DNA of 13,807 bases from Deltaproteobacteria bacterium (GCA_019312985.1 JAFDCC010000156.1:1-13807), one strand, 5' to 3'; positions 1 through 7,917 are shown, counted from the stretch's first letter. Notes: generated by a model not told the origin, from the letters alone. Program-made: numbers and translations.

Positions 1-22
1 CCCGGTAAACGGAAACAATACC

Positions 23-913
23 ATGCTTGTCAAAGACATCCTGCAATCGAAAAAAACCTGTATCAGTTATGAATTTTTCCCGCCGAAACTGGAAGATGAC
101 TGGGACAGGCTTTTTCAGACCATTTCGGACCTCATGCCCCTCGAGCCGGCCTATGTAAGCGTCACTTACGGAGCCGGCGGCTCCACCCGGGACCGCACCC
201 ATGAGCTCCTGGTCCGCCTCCGGGAGGAAACAGACCTTACCGTGGTATCGCACCTTACGTGCGTCGGATCTAACCGGGATGATATCCATGCAATCCTCAG
301 CAAGTATGCCGACCATGGTATTGACAACATCCTGGCGCTGCGGGGCGACCTGCCGAAGGGTCAGACCCGCTGGGTGGAGCCGGAGAACGGTTTTGCCCAT
401 GCCGCGGACCTGGTTGCCTACATCAAGAAACACTTTCCGAAGACAGGCATCGGCGTGGCGGGATTTCCCGAAGGACACCCTGAAACACCGAACCGCCTCA
501 AGGAGATTGACTACCTCAAGGCTAAGGTCGATGCCGGGGCCGACTATATTGTCTCCCAGCTCTTTTTTGACAACCGGGATTTCTATGATTTCTGCGAACG
601 TTGTGAACTGGCGCACATAAACGTCCCAATCATAGCGGGGATTATGCCGATAACCACGACAAAAGGCATGATCCGCATGGCTGAGCTTGCCGCCGGGGCC
701 CATATTCCCGCCAGGCTTCTGAAGGCGGTCGAGCGGGCCGGCAGTGCCGAGTATGTCGAGCGAGTCGGGGTGCACTGGGCCACAGAACAGGTCCGCGACC
801 TGATAGACAACGACGTCAGGGGCATCCATCTCTACACCCTCAACTGCTCGACTGCGGCGCTCCGGATTTACAGGTCCCTGGGGATAAGCAGTTCGACGCA
901 GCTCTCAGCCTAG
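23..913 (+). CDS. metF: 5,10-methylenetetrahydrofolate reductase
   Basis: Reduces 5,10-methylene-THF to 5-methyl-THF in the cytoplasm, supplying the methyl group for methionine synthesis; in anaerobes it can also serve the methyl branch of the Wood-Ljungdahl pathway. The 296-residue product has the usual length of the bacterial single-domain enzyme. Family signatures appear in order: SYEFFPPK near residues 15-22, VTYGAGGSTRDRT near 48-60, ILALRGDLP near 103-111, GVAGFPEGHPE near 143-153, DYIVSQLFFDN near 173-183, IIAGIMP near 203-209 and GIHLYTLN near the C terminus. These strands of the TIM barrel bind FAD and folate. The ATG at 23 leaves only a weak GGAA upstream (12-15), and the promoter may lie outside the window. 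No zinc-finger or MetV partner gene is visible here. The identification is firm; whether it serves methionine synthesis or C1 catabolism cannot be told from this window. Confidence 0.96.
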   Translation: MLVKDILQSKKTCISYEFFPPKLEDDWDRLFQTISDLMPLEPAYVSVTYGAGGSTRDRTHELLVRLREETDLTVVSHLTCVGSNRDDIHAILSKYADHGIDNILALRGDLPKGQTRWVEPENGFAHAADLVAYIKKHFPKTGIGVAGFPEGHPETPNRLKEIDYLKAKVDAGADYIVSQLFFDNRDFYDFCERCELAHINVPIIAGIMPITTTKGMIRMAELAAGAHIPARLLKAVERAGSAEYVERVGVHWATEQVRDLIDNDVRGIHLYTLNCSTAALRIYRSLGISSSTQLSA

Positions 914-925
914 GGCAGACTTTCT

Positions 926-940
926 TTGCCTGCAAGGCAA
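926..940 (+). other. Short hairpin after metF
   Basis: TTGCC (926-930) and GGCAA (936-940) form a perfect 5-bp stem with a 5-nt loop, 12 bases past the metF stop. A run of five T follows only at about 954-958, too far for a canonical Rho-independent terminator. It may stabilise the mRNA end or be chance. Confidence 0.25.
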
Positions 941-1002
941 CGGGCAACAGACTTTTTCAGCGGCCCGCCATCACCTTGCCGCAAAACCAGCAGTCGGTGA
1001 AT

Positions 1003-2247
1003 ATGTCCCAGAACCCCGCCCCAGCAAAATCAGTTCATTATGGCTGGTACATAGTAGCCGCAGGTACCCTTTGCGTTTTTGCCGGCCTCGGGTTCGGCCG
1101 CTTTGCGCTGGGAATGCTGCTTCCCGCCATGGGTTCCTCGCTGCAGCTCACCTATTCCCAGATGGGGCTGATCAGCACCACAAACTTTATCGGCTACCTG
1201 CTTGCGGTCCTGGTGTGCGGCCATATCAGTGCCCGGACCGGCAGCAGGCGCCTGATTTTCCTGGCCCTTCTTCTCGTTGCCGCTTCCATGCTGCTGGTGA
1301 GCCGGGCCAACAGCTTTGCCACCGTTGCCCTTTTCTATACCCTGACAGGCATGGGCAGCGGCGCCTCAAATGTGCCGATGATGGCCCTTGTCGCCTCCTG
1401 GTTCGGCACCCGGCAGCGTGGCAAGGCAGCCGGCTTTATCGTCATCGGCAGCGGCTTTGCCATTCTCCTTTCCGGCAGGCTGATCCCCTACCTCAACCAA
1501 CAGAGCGCTTCAGACGGGTGGCGCACCAGCTGGCTGGTGCTCGGAGTCATTGTCCTCTTCATTGCCGCAATCTGCTATCTGGTCATCCGCGATTCCCCGG
1601 AAGAACTTGGCCTGAGGCCTTTTATTGGAAAGCAAAAAACAGCGCCGGCAGACCTGAGCGGCCTTGATGACAAGCATCCTCCCGTCACCGCCAGGGATAT
1701 CTACCACCTGGGAGCCATCTATTTTCTCTTTGGCTACACCTATGTTATCTACGCCACCTTTATCGTCACCACCCTGGTCGCCGAGAGGGGCTTTTCCGAA
1801 GCCGCGGCCGGCGGCTTCTGGTCTTGGGTCGGCCTCCTGAGTCTCTTCTCCGGCCCGGTGTTCGGCACCCTTTCGGATAAAATCGGCAGAAAGGCCGGGC
1901 TGATCATTGTCTTTTCCATCCAGATGTGCGCCTATCTCCTGGTTGGCCTCGCCCTCCCCGGCATATTTCTGTATCTCTCCATCGGCTGTTACGGCATTGT
2001 CGCCTGGGCCATTCCCTCCATTATGGCGGCCCTGGTCGGCGACTACGTCGGGCCCCGGAAAACCGCAAGGGTTTTTGGCTTCATAACCTTTATCTTTGCC
2101 ATCGGCCAGATTGCCGGACCGGCAGTAGCAGGCTTTCTCGCTGAAAAACTGGGAAGTTTTTCAAGCAGTTTCCTCATGGCCGCCCTCTTTGCCGGCCTGG
2201 CTGTCTTTCTCACAAGCCTGCTCAAAAAACCGGCCCGCACCCCCTGA
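1003..2247 (+). CDS. MFS transporter (YbfB/OFA-like)
   Basis: A 414-residue inner-membrane permease of the major facilitator superfamily, with about twelve hydrophobic segments in two halves. The N terminus has the HYGWYIV motif typical of oxalate/formate-antiporter-like members, followed by a GRFALGMLLPAM helix resembling YbfB/YjiJ proteins. The loop between helices 2 and 3 has a motif-A-like GHISARTGSRR. The matching loop in the second half reads GTLSDKIGRK, closer to consensus. A polar central loop of about 30 residues (around residues 200-230) separates the halves. An in-frame TTG at 976 would add nine residues, but the ATG at 1003 starts directly before the conserved part and is preferred; neither has a good ribosome site. 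The substrate cannot be read from sequence. An organic anion or other small metabolite is possible by analogy with OFA proteins. Confidence 0.88.
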   Translation: MSQNPAPAKSVHYGWYIVAAGTLCVFAGLGFGRFALGMLLPAMGSSLQLTYSQMGLISTTNFIGYLLAVLVCGHISARTGSRRLIFLALLLVAASMLLVSRANSFATVALFYTLTGMGSGASNVPMMALVASWFGTRQRGKAAGFIVIGSGFAILLSGRLIPYLNQQSASDGWRTSWLVLGVIVLFIAAICYLVIRDSPEELGLRPFIGKQKTAPADLSGLDDKHPPVTARDIYHLGAIYFLFGYTYVIYATFIVTTLVAERGFSEAAAGGFWSWVGLLSLFSGPVFGTLSDKIGRKAGLIIVFSIQMCAYLLVGLALPGIFLYLSIGCYGIVAWAIPSIMAALVGDYVGPRKTARVFGFITFIFAIGQIAGPAVAGFLAEKLGSFSSSFLMAALFAGLAVFLTSLLKKPARTP

Positions 2248-2440
2248 GCTTCTTCCGCCGGCACCGCATTTCACCCGGGCTGCCGTTGTTGCTGCACGGG
2301 CCGCAGCCGTCACTGTGAAGAAGCAGCGGAAAATCCAGCCCATTATTTTTAGCTTGCCGTTCCACCTCTGTTTCTGTACCTTTTCCATACACGGTGCAGA
2401 AAAAATATCAGATTGGCCCCACTCCGAGGTCTATATACCA

Positions 2441-3448
2441 ATGGGAAATCATTTTCACCTGGCCGGTGATGTTGGCGGGACAAAAACCATACTGGCACTG
2501 TTTACAAAGGAAAAGGGGCCGCTGCAGCCGCTGCATGAAAAAAGTTATAGCAGCAGTGCATTTGCCGGCCTCGATGACATCATAGAGGATTTCTTTTCCT
2601 GGACCGGAACCTACGCCCAGACCGCCTGTTTCGGAGTGGCAGGGCCTGTCAGGGACGGCAGGGCCGTCATCACAAACCTGCCCTGGCAGCCGGACACCCA
2701 TATGCTGAAGGTTGCCCACGGGTTTTTCCGGGCAACCCTGATCAATGACCTCGTGGCTACCGGGCATGGCATACCGCACCTGGACGAGTCCGACTTTTTC
2801 ACCATCAACCGCGGCAGAAAAACAGTTGGCGGCGCCCTGGGAATTATCGCGCCGGGCACCGGCCTCGGCGAGGTTTTTTTCACCTGGGACGGCTCCCAGT
2901 ACTTTGCCGTTGCCTCTGAAGGGGGCCACACGGACTTCGGACCTTTGTCGGAAACGGAAGAGAGGCTGCTTGCCTATCTCAGGACCCGCCATGTCCATGT
3001 CAGCTATGACCGGATCTGCTCGGGCCGCGGAATTCCAGCTATTTACGACTTCTTCAAATACAATGAGGGGCTTGAGGAACCCGGCTGGCTTACAAAAGAG
3101 CTTGCTGCCGCAGAAGACCCGGCGCCGGTCATTGTCAACGGGGCGCTCGCCGAAAAATCCTGTGAAATCTGCAGGAAAACCATTGAGCTCTTCGTCTCTG
3201 TCCTCGGGGCCGAGGCCGGCAACCTGGCCCTCAAGGGACTGACCACGGGCGGCATCTACCTCGCCGGCGGGGTTCCCCCGAAGATCAGACCTTTTCTTGA
3301 AACCGGCACCTTCATGCAGACTTTCACCGCCAAGGGGCGCATGAGCTACCTTTTGCCGGACATACCGGTGCGGGTCATACTCAACCCGAAAACCGCCCTT
3401 ATCGGAGCCGCCTCATTTGGCCTGCGCCTGAAATTTGCAACACTTTGA
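2441..3448 (+). CDS. glk: Glucokinase (E. coli Glk type)
   Basis: Phosphorylates glucose to glucose-6-phosphate with ATP in the cytoplasm. The 335-residue protein belongs to the Glk family (about 320 residues in E. coli) rather than the ROK group, because there is no ROK zinc-binding cysteine cluster. Visible motifs are the phosphate-1 loop DVGGTKT (10-16), GPVRDGRAVITNLPW (68-82), LINDLVATGHGI with probable catalytic Asp103, APGTGLG (137-143), SEGGH (159-163) and a second adenosine-binding stretch GGIYLAGGVPPK. The open frame extends upstream to 2189 inside the MFS gene. That part is low-complexity and Ala/Pro-rich, whereas the ATG at 2441 has GAGG at 2425-2428 and begins at the conserved fold. 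The next gene begins 7 bp after the stop, suggesting co-transcription with the VTT protein and reductase, though no metabolic link among the three is evident. Confidence 0.93.
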   Translation: MGNHFHLAGDVGGTKTILALFTKEKGPLQPLHEKSYSSSAFAGLDDIIEDFFSWTGTYAQTACFGVAGPVRDGRAVITNLPWQPDTHMLKVAHGFFRATLINDLVATGHGIPHLDESDFFTINRGRKTVGGALGIIAPGTGLGEVFFTWDGSQYFAVASEGGHTDFGPLSETEERLLAYLRTRHVHVSYDRICSGRGIPAIYDFFKYNEGLEEPGWLTKELAAAEDPAPVIVNGALAEKSCEICRKTIELFVSVLGAEAGNLALKGLTTGGIYLAGGVPPKIRPFLETGTFMQTFTAKGRMSYLLPDIPVRVILNPKTALIGAASFGLRLKFATL

Positions 3449-3455
3449 CACGGCC

Positions 3456-4187
3456 ATGGACAAAAAACTCATTGAGCGTCTGCTCATAGTCGGTGCCATT
3501 ATCGGTGCGGTGGTCCTCTTTCAAACCCTTGGCCTGGGCCAGTACCTCACCCTTGACTACCTCAAGGGCTCCCAGGACAAGTTCAGCCAGCTCTACAGCG
3601 ATAACCGGCTTGGGGTTATCGGTGTTTACCTGGCAGTCTACATTGGGGTCGCGGCCCTTTCCCTGCCGGGGGCTGCGGTAATGACACTGGCCGGCGGCCT
3701 CATGTTCGGGTTCTGGGTCGGCCTCGTTCTTGTTTCGTTTGCCAGCACCATAGGTGCCACCCTTGCCTGCTTTGTCGCCCGTTTTCTCATGCGGGACTGG
3801 GTACAGAACAAATTCGGCAGCAAACTCGCCCCCATAAACAGGGGGATTGAGCGGGAAGGTGCATTTTACCTCTTCTCGCTGCGGCTGGTGCCGATCTTTC
3901 CTTTTTTCGTCATCAACCTGGCAATGGGCCTGACGAAAATGAACCTTTTGACCTTTTACTGGGTATCCCAGGTCGGCATGCTTCCGGGCACCATGGTGTA
4001 TGTCAATGCCGGCAAGGAGCTGGGGAAGCTCGAGTCGCTCTCCGGCATCCTTTCCCCCGGGCTTGTGCTGTCCTTCGTTATTCTCGGGCTTTTCCCGATT
4101 ACGGCTAAGAAACTGCTGAATTTTTATACCAGTAAAATCGGCAGGCAAATATCTGCAGAGAAGGACTCGGATAATGGCTACATATGA
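3456..4187 (+). CDS. TVP38/TMEM64 (VTT-domain) membrane protein
   Basis: A 243-residue integral membrane protein of the TVP38/TMEM64 branch of the DedA/VTT superfamily, similar in layout to E. coli YdjX/YdjZ. An N-terminal helix (about residues 8-25) is followed by the VTT core. The core holds LPGAAVMTLAGGLMFG, a glycine-rich helix with GATLACFVARF, the re-entrant RLVPIFPFFVINLAMG with its conserved R and P, and GMLPGT before the last helices. DedA-superfamily proteins are linked to lipid scrambling and proton-dependent transport, but the role of this bacterial subgroup is unsettled. A TTG at 3435 could start the frame inside glk; the ATG at 3456 is preferred. The stop overlaps the start of the next gene by 14 bp, indicating translational coupling with the disulfide reductase. 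In a number of bacteria these two families are fused into one protein, which supports a shared function. Confidence 0.9.
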   Translation: MDKKLIERLLIVGAIIGAVVLFQTLGLGQYLTLDYLKGSQDKFSQLYSDNRLGVIGVYLAVYIGVAALSLPGAAVMTLAGGLMFGFWVGLVLVSFASTIGATLACFVARFLMRDWVQNKFGSKLAPINRGIEREGAFYLFSLRLVPIFPFFVINLAMGLTKMNLLTFYWVSQVGMLPGTMVYVNAGKELGKLESLSGILSPGLVLSFVILGLFPITAKKLLNFYTSKIGRQISAEKDSDNGYI

Positions 4188-5634
4188 TTTTGATCTTGGG
4201 GTGATAGGGGGAGGTGCGGCAGGGCTGACCATCAGTGCCGGCGCTTCACAGTTGGGCGCCAAAACCCTGCTGGTGGAAAAGGAAAAAGCCCTTGGCGGCG
4301 ACTGCCTCCACTACGGCTGTGTGCCCAGTAAAACCCTGATCCGGACCGCCAGGGCCTACCACGAGATGAAACATGCGGCCAAGTTCGGCCTGCCGCAGGT
4401 TGACGTCCAGCCTGTTGATTTCAGAGACGTTGCCAGGCGCATTCGCTCTGTCATCGACATCATCCAGCAGCACGATTCCGTCGAACGCTTCTGCTCCCTC
4501 GGTGCCAGGGTGGAATTCGGCCAGCCGGAATTCATCGACGAGCATACCATCAGGCTCAACAGCGAAACATTTTCGGCGAGAACATGGACTGTTGCAACCG
4601 GCTCTTCGCCGGCAATCCCGCCCTTTGAGGGAATTGACTCCGTTTCATACCTGACAAACAAGGATATTTTTTACCTGGACAAACTCCCCGGTTCCATGAT
4701 TATCCTCGGCGGCGGCCCCATTGCCATAGAAATGGCCCAGGCCTTCAACCGACTGGGAACCAGGGTCACCGTGGTGCAGCGATCGGCCCAGATACTGAGC
4801 AAAGAAGACCGGGACCTGGCCGATGCCGTCATGGAGCAGTTGAGAGGCGAGGGCGTCCTTTTTGCCCTTGGTTCAACCGTTGTCGCCGTCGCGGAAAAAG
4901 AGGGCGCCAAAGAGGTGACCCTGAAAAACAGCCAGGGAGAAAAGCAGAAAATTGAAGCCGAAACCCTCCTTGTCGCCACTGGAAGAAAGCCCAATGTTGA
5001 GGGCCTGGGGCTTGAAAATGCCGGAGTTTCCTATAGCAGCAGGGGAATCGAGGTTGACAGCCGCCTGCGCACAAACCGCAAGCATATCTTCGCCGCCGGC
5101 GATATTACCGGTCGGTACCAGTTTACCCATGCCGCCGGCTATGAGGGGGGCATCGTCGTCAGTAACGCCATATTCCATCTGCCGCGCAAGGCTGATTACA
5201 CCTTTCTCCCCTGGTGTACCTACACCAGCCCGGAACTGGCCAGCATCGGTCTCAATGAAAAGCGGGCCGCCGCTGCCGGGATAGCCTACTCCGTCTGGAC
5301 CGAGGAGTTCAGAAACAACGACAGAAGCCTGGCCGAGGGGGAGGAAACAGGCAGGATAAAAATGCTCCTGGATGAAAAGGAAAAGGTCATCGGCGTCCAG
5401 ATCCTCGGGCCCCATGGCGGCGACCTGCTGAGTGAGTGGGTTGCTGTGCTGAACGGCAAGGTGAAGCTTTCCACCCTGGCCGGCGCCGTCCACCCCTACC
5501 CGACCCTGGGCGAGATAAACAAACGGGTCGCCGGTTCGTTTCTCAGCGGAAAAATTTTCTCGGACACGGTCAAAAAAGGACTGAAGCTCTTCTTTAACTT
5601 CAAGGGGAGGGCCTGTGAAGAGTCAGGAAAATAA
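4174..5634 (+). CDS. FAD-dependent disulfide reductase, Lpd/MerA-like
   Basis: A 486-residue class I pyridine nucleotide-disulfide oxidoreductase. The FAD-binding GGGAAG lies at residues 12-17 and the redox-active pair Cys44/Cys49 sits in GGDCLHYGCVPSK. An NAD(P)H-binding GGGPIAIE occurs near 178-185, ATGRKPN near 269-275, and the second FAD motif AAGDITG near 307-313. The C-terminal dimerisation domain ends the protein. Its catalytic loop reads HPYPTLGE (440-447), so Tyr442 replaces the His of the HPT-type dyad of dihydrolipoamide dehydrogenase, as in MerA-like relatives. The C terminus lacks the vicinal Cys pair of mercuric reductase and there is no N-terminal heavy-metal domain, so a true MerA role is unlikely. 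AAGGA at 4161-4165 is a good ribosome site for the ATG at 4174. Coupling to the VTT protein suggests an electron donor to a membrane-associated thiol or quinone substrate, which is inference. Confidence 0.9.
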   Translation: MATYDFDLGVIGGGAAGLTISAGASQLGAKTLLVEKEKALGGDCLHYGCVPSKTLIRTARAYHEMKHAAKFGLPQVDVQPVDFRDVARRIRSVIDIIQQHDSVERFCSLGARVEFGQPEFIDEHTIRLNSETFSARTWTVATGSSPAIPPFEGIDSVSYLTNKDIFYLDKLPGSMIILGGGPIAIEMAQAFNRLGTRVTVVQRSAQILSKEDRDLADAVMEQLRGEGVLFALGSTVVAVAEKEGAKEVTLKNSQGEKQKIEAETLLVATGRKPNVEGLGLENAGVSYSSRGIEVDSRLRTNRKHIFAAGDITGRYQFTHAAGYEGGIVVSNAIFHLPRKADYTFLPWCTYTSPELASIGLNEKRAAAAGIAYSVWTEEFRNNDRSLAEGEETGRIKMLLDEKEKVIGVQILGPHGGDLLSEWVAVLNGKVKLSTLAGAVHPYPTLGEINKRVAGSFLSGKIFSDTVKKGLKLFFNFKGRACEESGK

Positions 5635-5913
5635 GAGGGGGTTGCCGTAATAAAAAGGTTGCCAGACAGGGGAGACTTGCTGTATATAGGCCATCTTTTG
5701 GCTGCCGGCCGGGTTCCACAAGGTTTCGATGGCAAGGAAGAAGTGCCTGAAAATTATAAACGCCTGAAGTAAATGTGATCAGGCGCCTTCCTTCGGTCAC
5801 CTGCCCCGCGCGAATGGAAGAAATCTTCAAGCAGGCAGGCTGCAGCCACGCTGCGGTGCAATGCCTCCCGTTTGGATAAAAAGGGTAAATAAACTTATAA
5901 TTGCGAGGATATT
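5635..5913 (+). promoter_or_regulatory. Structured intergenic leader before SLOG-like gene
   Basis: This 279-bp gap holds no convincing gene. It contains GCCTGA at 5745 and 5762 and the inverted copy TCAGGC at 5779. AAGGAAG (5734-5740) can pair with CTTCCTT (5787-5793), enclosing either of two alternative inner stems. A further hairpin is GCAGC/GCTGC at 5842-5854 with a CAC loop. A TATAAA at 5755-5760 lies between the first two repeats and could be a -10 element, though no good -35 is visible. The exact TATAAT at 5896-5901 is too close to the ATG at 5914 to leave room for the ribosome site. The length and structure suggest a regulated promoter or 5' leader. No known riboswitch class was recognised. 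Confidence 0.4.
5745..5784. repeat. Three 6-bp repeats at 17-bp spacing
   Basis: GCCTGA begins at 5745 and again at 5762, and its reverse complement TCAGGC begins at 5779, so all three start points are exactly 17 bp apart. The middle and last copies extend to a 7-bp inverted repeat (CGCCTGA 5761-5767, TCAGGCG 5779-5785). The layout fits either a cluster of protein half-sites or two mutually exclusive RNA stems. Confidence 0.45.
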
Positions 5914-6468
5914 ATGTTGGCAAAAGAAAAGTGGACACTATACAGCGGCGGCCTGAAGGGCGCCGAGACAGCCTTTGGCGAAGCGGCGGAAAAATGGTCT
6001 GTCAACGAAGTAAACTTCTGTTATTCCGGTCAGAAGACAAACAGGCAGAAAAACCTGAAGGTTCTCTCGGAAGACGAACTGAAGCGGGGCGACATCAGCA
6101 TGGAGATGGTGTCCAAGATGATGCACCGGACATACTATCAAACCGAGAAGATCAGGAAGGTCCTCCAGACCATCTTTCACATGGTGAACAGCGGCTATCA
6201 GGTTTTTGTCATCGGCACAATACTTGAAGATAATACCGTAAAGGGCGGCACGGGCTGGGCCGTGGAACTCGCCAAGCTGTTCAACAGGCCCCTTTCGGTT
6301 TATGACCAGGAAAAAGGCAGCTGGTACAGCTGGAAGCAGGGCGCCTGGGTCCCGGACACCCCGAAAATCGAACATGAGACATTTGTCGGCGCCGGCACCC
6401 GGAATCTTTCCGAAAAAGGCAGGCAGGCCATTGAAAACCTTTTTGCAGCCGCGTTCGGCTCACCCTGA
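5914..6468 (+). CDS. Probable SLOG-like nucleotide-binding protein
   Basis: A 184-residue soluble protein without signal peptide or membrane segment. I do not recognise an exact family, but its layout recalls the Rossmann-like SLOG/DprA superfamily. There is an N-terminal strand followed by YSGGLKGAETAFGEAA (residues 10-25), resembling the SGG-x-GA phosphate loop. Near residues 88-96 is a hydrophobic strand (YQVFVIGTI), then KGGTGWAVELAK (near 102-113), resembling a second ligand-binding GGTG loop. The C-terminal segment has GAGTRNL and an EKGRQAIENLF helix, much like the closing helix of such proteins. SLOG proteins bind nucleotides or nucleotide derivatives, and some act in antiphage signalling or cytokinin-type base release; no effector domain is fused or adjacent here. 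GAGG at 5905-5908 supports the ATG at 5914. The gene stands alone behind a long leader and converges with the flavoprotein gene, 21 bp apart. Confidence 0.6.
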   Translation: MLAKEKWTLYSGGLKGAETAFGEAAEKWSVNEVNFCYSGQKTNRQKNLKVLSEDELKRGDISMEMVSKMMHRTYYQTEKIRKVLQTIFHMVNSGYQVFVIGTILEDNTVKGGTGWAVELAKLFNRPLSVYDQEKGSWYSWKQGAWVPDTPKIEHETFVGAGTRNLSEKGRQAIENLFAAAFGSP

Positions 6469-6489
6469 TCCCCTTTGTCCCGGAATTTT

Positions 6490-7065
6490 TCAGCCGTTGA
6501 TCTTTTTCAGAAGCCAGGCCATGTTGCGGCCAAGATTTTTCATGGTCTCGATGCCTTCGGCATCCTGCTCCACCTCTCCCTTCTTCCTGCCGATCCCCAG
6601 GTTCCAGTAGCTGGAACCAGGGACCACCATCTGGCCGATAAAGAAAAAGTGGTTTATGGAGTTGAAGACATGGATGGAGCCGGCCCTCCGAACGGCCACA
6701 ACCGCCGCGCCCACCTTGCGGGCCAGCATATCGCTGTTGGCCCGTGACACCATGCCGGCCCGGTCTATAAGGGCCTTCATCTCCGTGGAAACATTGGCAA
6801 AGTAGGTTGGTGAGCCAAGGAGGATGCCGTCGGCAGCCAACATCTTTTCAATGTACTCATTGATCGCATCATCCTCAACCGAACAGCGCCGGTCTTTGTT
6901 CTCAAAGCACTGCATGCAGGCCGTGCAACCCCGGATTCTGCTGCCGGACATCTGGACCATTGCAGTCTCTATTCCTTCCCTTTCAAGCTCCCGACAGACA
7001 TAACCAAGCAATATTGCCGTGTTGCCGTCCTTTCGGGCACTGCCGTTAAAAGCCACGACTTTCAT
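6490..7065 (-). CDS. Flavodoxin-fold iron-sulfur flavoprotein candidate
   Basis: A 191-residue cytoplasmic protein of the NADPH-dependent FMN reductase/flavodoxin-like superfamily. The FMN phosphate loop is GSARKDGNT (8-16) and the isoalloxazine-side loop is [10 protein letters not shown] (84-93), followed by KALIDR. Between them lies Cys47-x2-Cys50-x2-Cys53-x7-Cys61. This matches the compact CX2CX2CX4-7C cluster that holds a [4Fe-4S] centre in archaeal and bacterial iron-sulfur flavoproteins (Isf), so an Isf-type electron carrier is likely. The frame can begin at a GTG at 7074, but AAGGTGG (7071-7077 on this strand) is an ideal ribosome site for the ATG at 7065 and overlaps the GTG, so 7065 is chosen. 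It starts 33 bp after the second cytochrome gene on the same strand and is probably the last gene of that operon. A plain NADPH:FMN reductase lacking a cluster remains possible. Confidence 0.85.
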   Translation of the reverse strand: MKVVAFNGSARKDGNTAILLGYVCRELEREGIETAMVQMSGSRIRGCTACMQCFENKDRRCSVEDDAINEYIEKMLAADGILLGSPTYFANVSTEMKALIDRAGMVSRANSDMLARKVGAAVVAVRRAGSIHVFNSINHFFFIGQMVVPGSSYWNLGIGRKKGEVEQDAEGIETMKNLGRNMAWLLKKING

Positions 7066-7098
7066 CTTATCCACCTTTTCACATGCTTCTTTAATGTT

Positions 7099-7908
7099 TC
7101 ATTGCACAGAATCTCTGTGGCATTTGGCACAAAGCCATACGGGAAAAGCCACTGTCAAATGGCACACCCCGCAATATTCTCCCGCCATTATCTCAAACAT
7201 TGAATATTGCACCGTTCCTTTCTTGGAACTCCTGAAAATCAGGGGGTGACACACTTCACATCCATTCCACACCGTATGTTTCTTGTGTGAAAATATCACA
7301 TTGGATTTGAGTGCTGCTGCTTCAATCGAAAAGTCCCTTTGTGCTTTTAATGACGGTCGTTCGTGGGAAATACTTTCAAGAAAGTCTAAAGGCGTAACTT
7401 TTCCGAGAAGCTCGGCTTTTTCCCAGTCAATCAGGTTTTTCTTCAATAGGGGAAACCCTGCGGTAAATTTCTCGTAGTCATATTCTCCCTGCCCTGTTTC
7501 TGTTTTGGAATGACACCTGCCGCACCTTTTTCTTTCCTCTTCTGTATCATTGACAGCACAGGAGTCAAAAACAACATTGTCCTCTATCGTCATTTTTCCA
7601 TCATGACAGGCGCCACAATAGTATCCGCTCATATTGTCAGCCGCACTTACCATTGTCGCCCCCGCCTCCATGGCGAAGCCGACATCAATGTGACAAAGCC
7701 TGCAGGTAAATTTTGCCCGATGGAGCCAGTGGTCAAAAACAACGGGATCGACACCTGATTTCCTGGAAAAATTATCCAGAATAACCTTGCCATAATATTC
7801 GGGAGGTGGAATGTTCTCCAGGTATTGGGATGCGACAAACTGAGAAAAAGTCCAGCCGGGTATTAAAAGAGGCAGAACAAGGACAAATGAAACCAGCAGA
7901 CGTTTCAT
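7099..7908 (-). CDS. Hexaheme c-type cytochrome, two c7-like triheme domains
   Basis: A 269-residue exported cytochrome with six CXXCH heme sites, at Cys69, Cys98, Cys129, Cys217, Cys246 and Cys260. An N-terminal hydrophobic stretch (residues 3-18) is a signal sequence, though no clean AxA cleavage site is seen. The hemes form two triplets. Each triplet is preceded by a His-rich strand giving likely distal ligands, FDHWLH (His60, His63) and FSHKKH (His208, His211), as in cytochrome c7-like triheme domains. A linker of about 80 residues with DWEKAELLGK separates them. The protein is paralogous to the one encoded at 8253-9035, sharing most of both heme domains. It starts 9 bp after the small three-Cys gene without its own clear ribosome site, suggesting coupling. 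It probably carries electrons in the periplasm or at the cell surface; direction and partners are unknown. Confidence 0.92.
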   Translation of the reverse strand: MKRLLVSFVLVLPLLIPGWTFSQFVASQYLENIPPPEYYGKVILDNFSRKSGVDPVVFDHWLHRAKFTCRLCHIDVGFAMEAGATMVSAADNMSGYYCGACHDGKMTIEDNVVFDSCAVNDTEEERKRCGRCHSKTETGQGEYDYEKFTAGFPLLKKNLIDWEKAELLGKVTPLDFLESISHERPSLKAQRDFSIEAAALKSNVIFSHKKHTVWNGCEVCHPLIFRSSKKGTVQYSMFEIMAGEYCGVCHLTVAFPVWLCAKCHRDSVQ

Positions 7909-7917
7909 TTCAATTTG

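Noticed and set aside
2189..2440. Upstream extension of the glucokinase frame
   Set aside because: The extra 84 residues overlap the MFS gene, are Ala/Pro-rich low complexity, and the ATG at 2441 has a good ribosome site and starts at the conserved fold.
3399..4262. Minus-strand open frame of 287 codons over the VTT gene
   Set aside because: The + strand gene has membrane helices and VTT motifs and is coupled to its neighbours; the antisense product is charged and featureless.
4174..5634. Mercuric reductase (merA)
   Set aside because: No C-terminal vicinal cysteine pair, no N-terminal metal-binding domain, and no mer genes nearby.
5896..5901. Perfect TATAAT just before the SLOG-like gene
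   Set aside because: It lies 12 bp before the ATG, so the transcript would start at or within the ribosome site; no good -35 is present.
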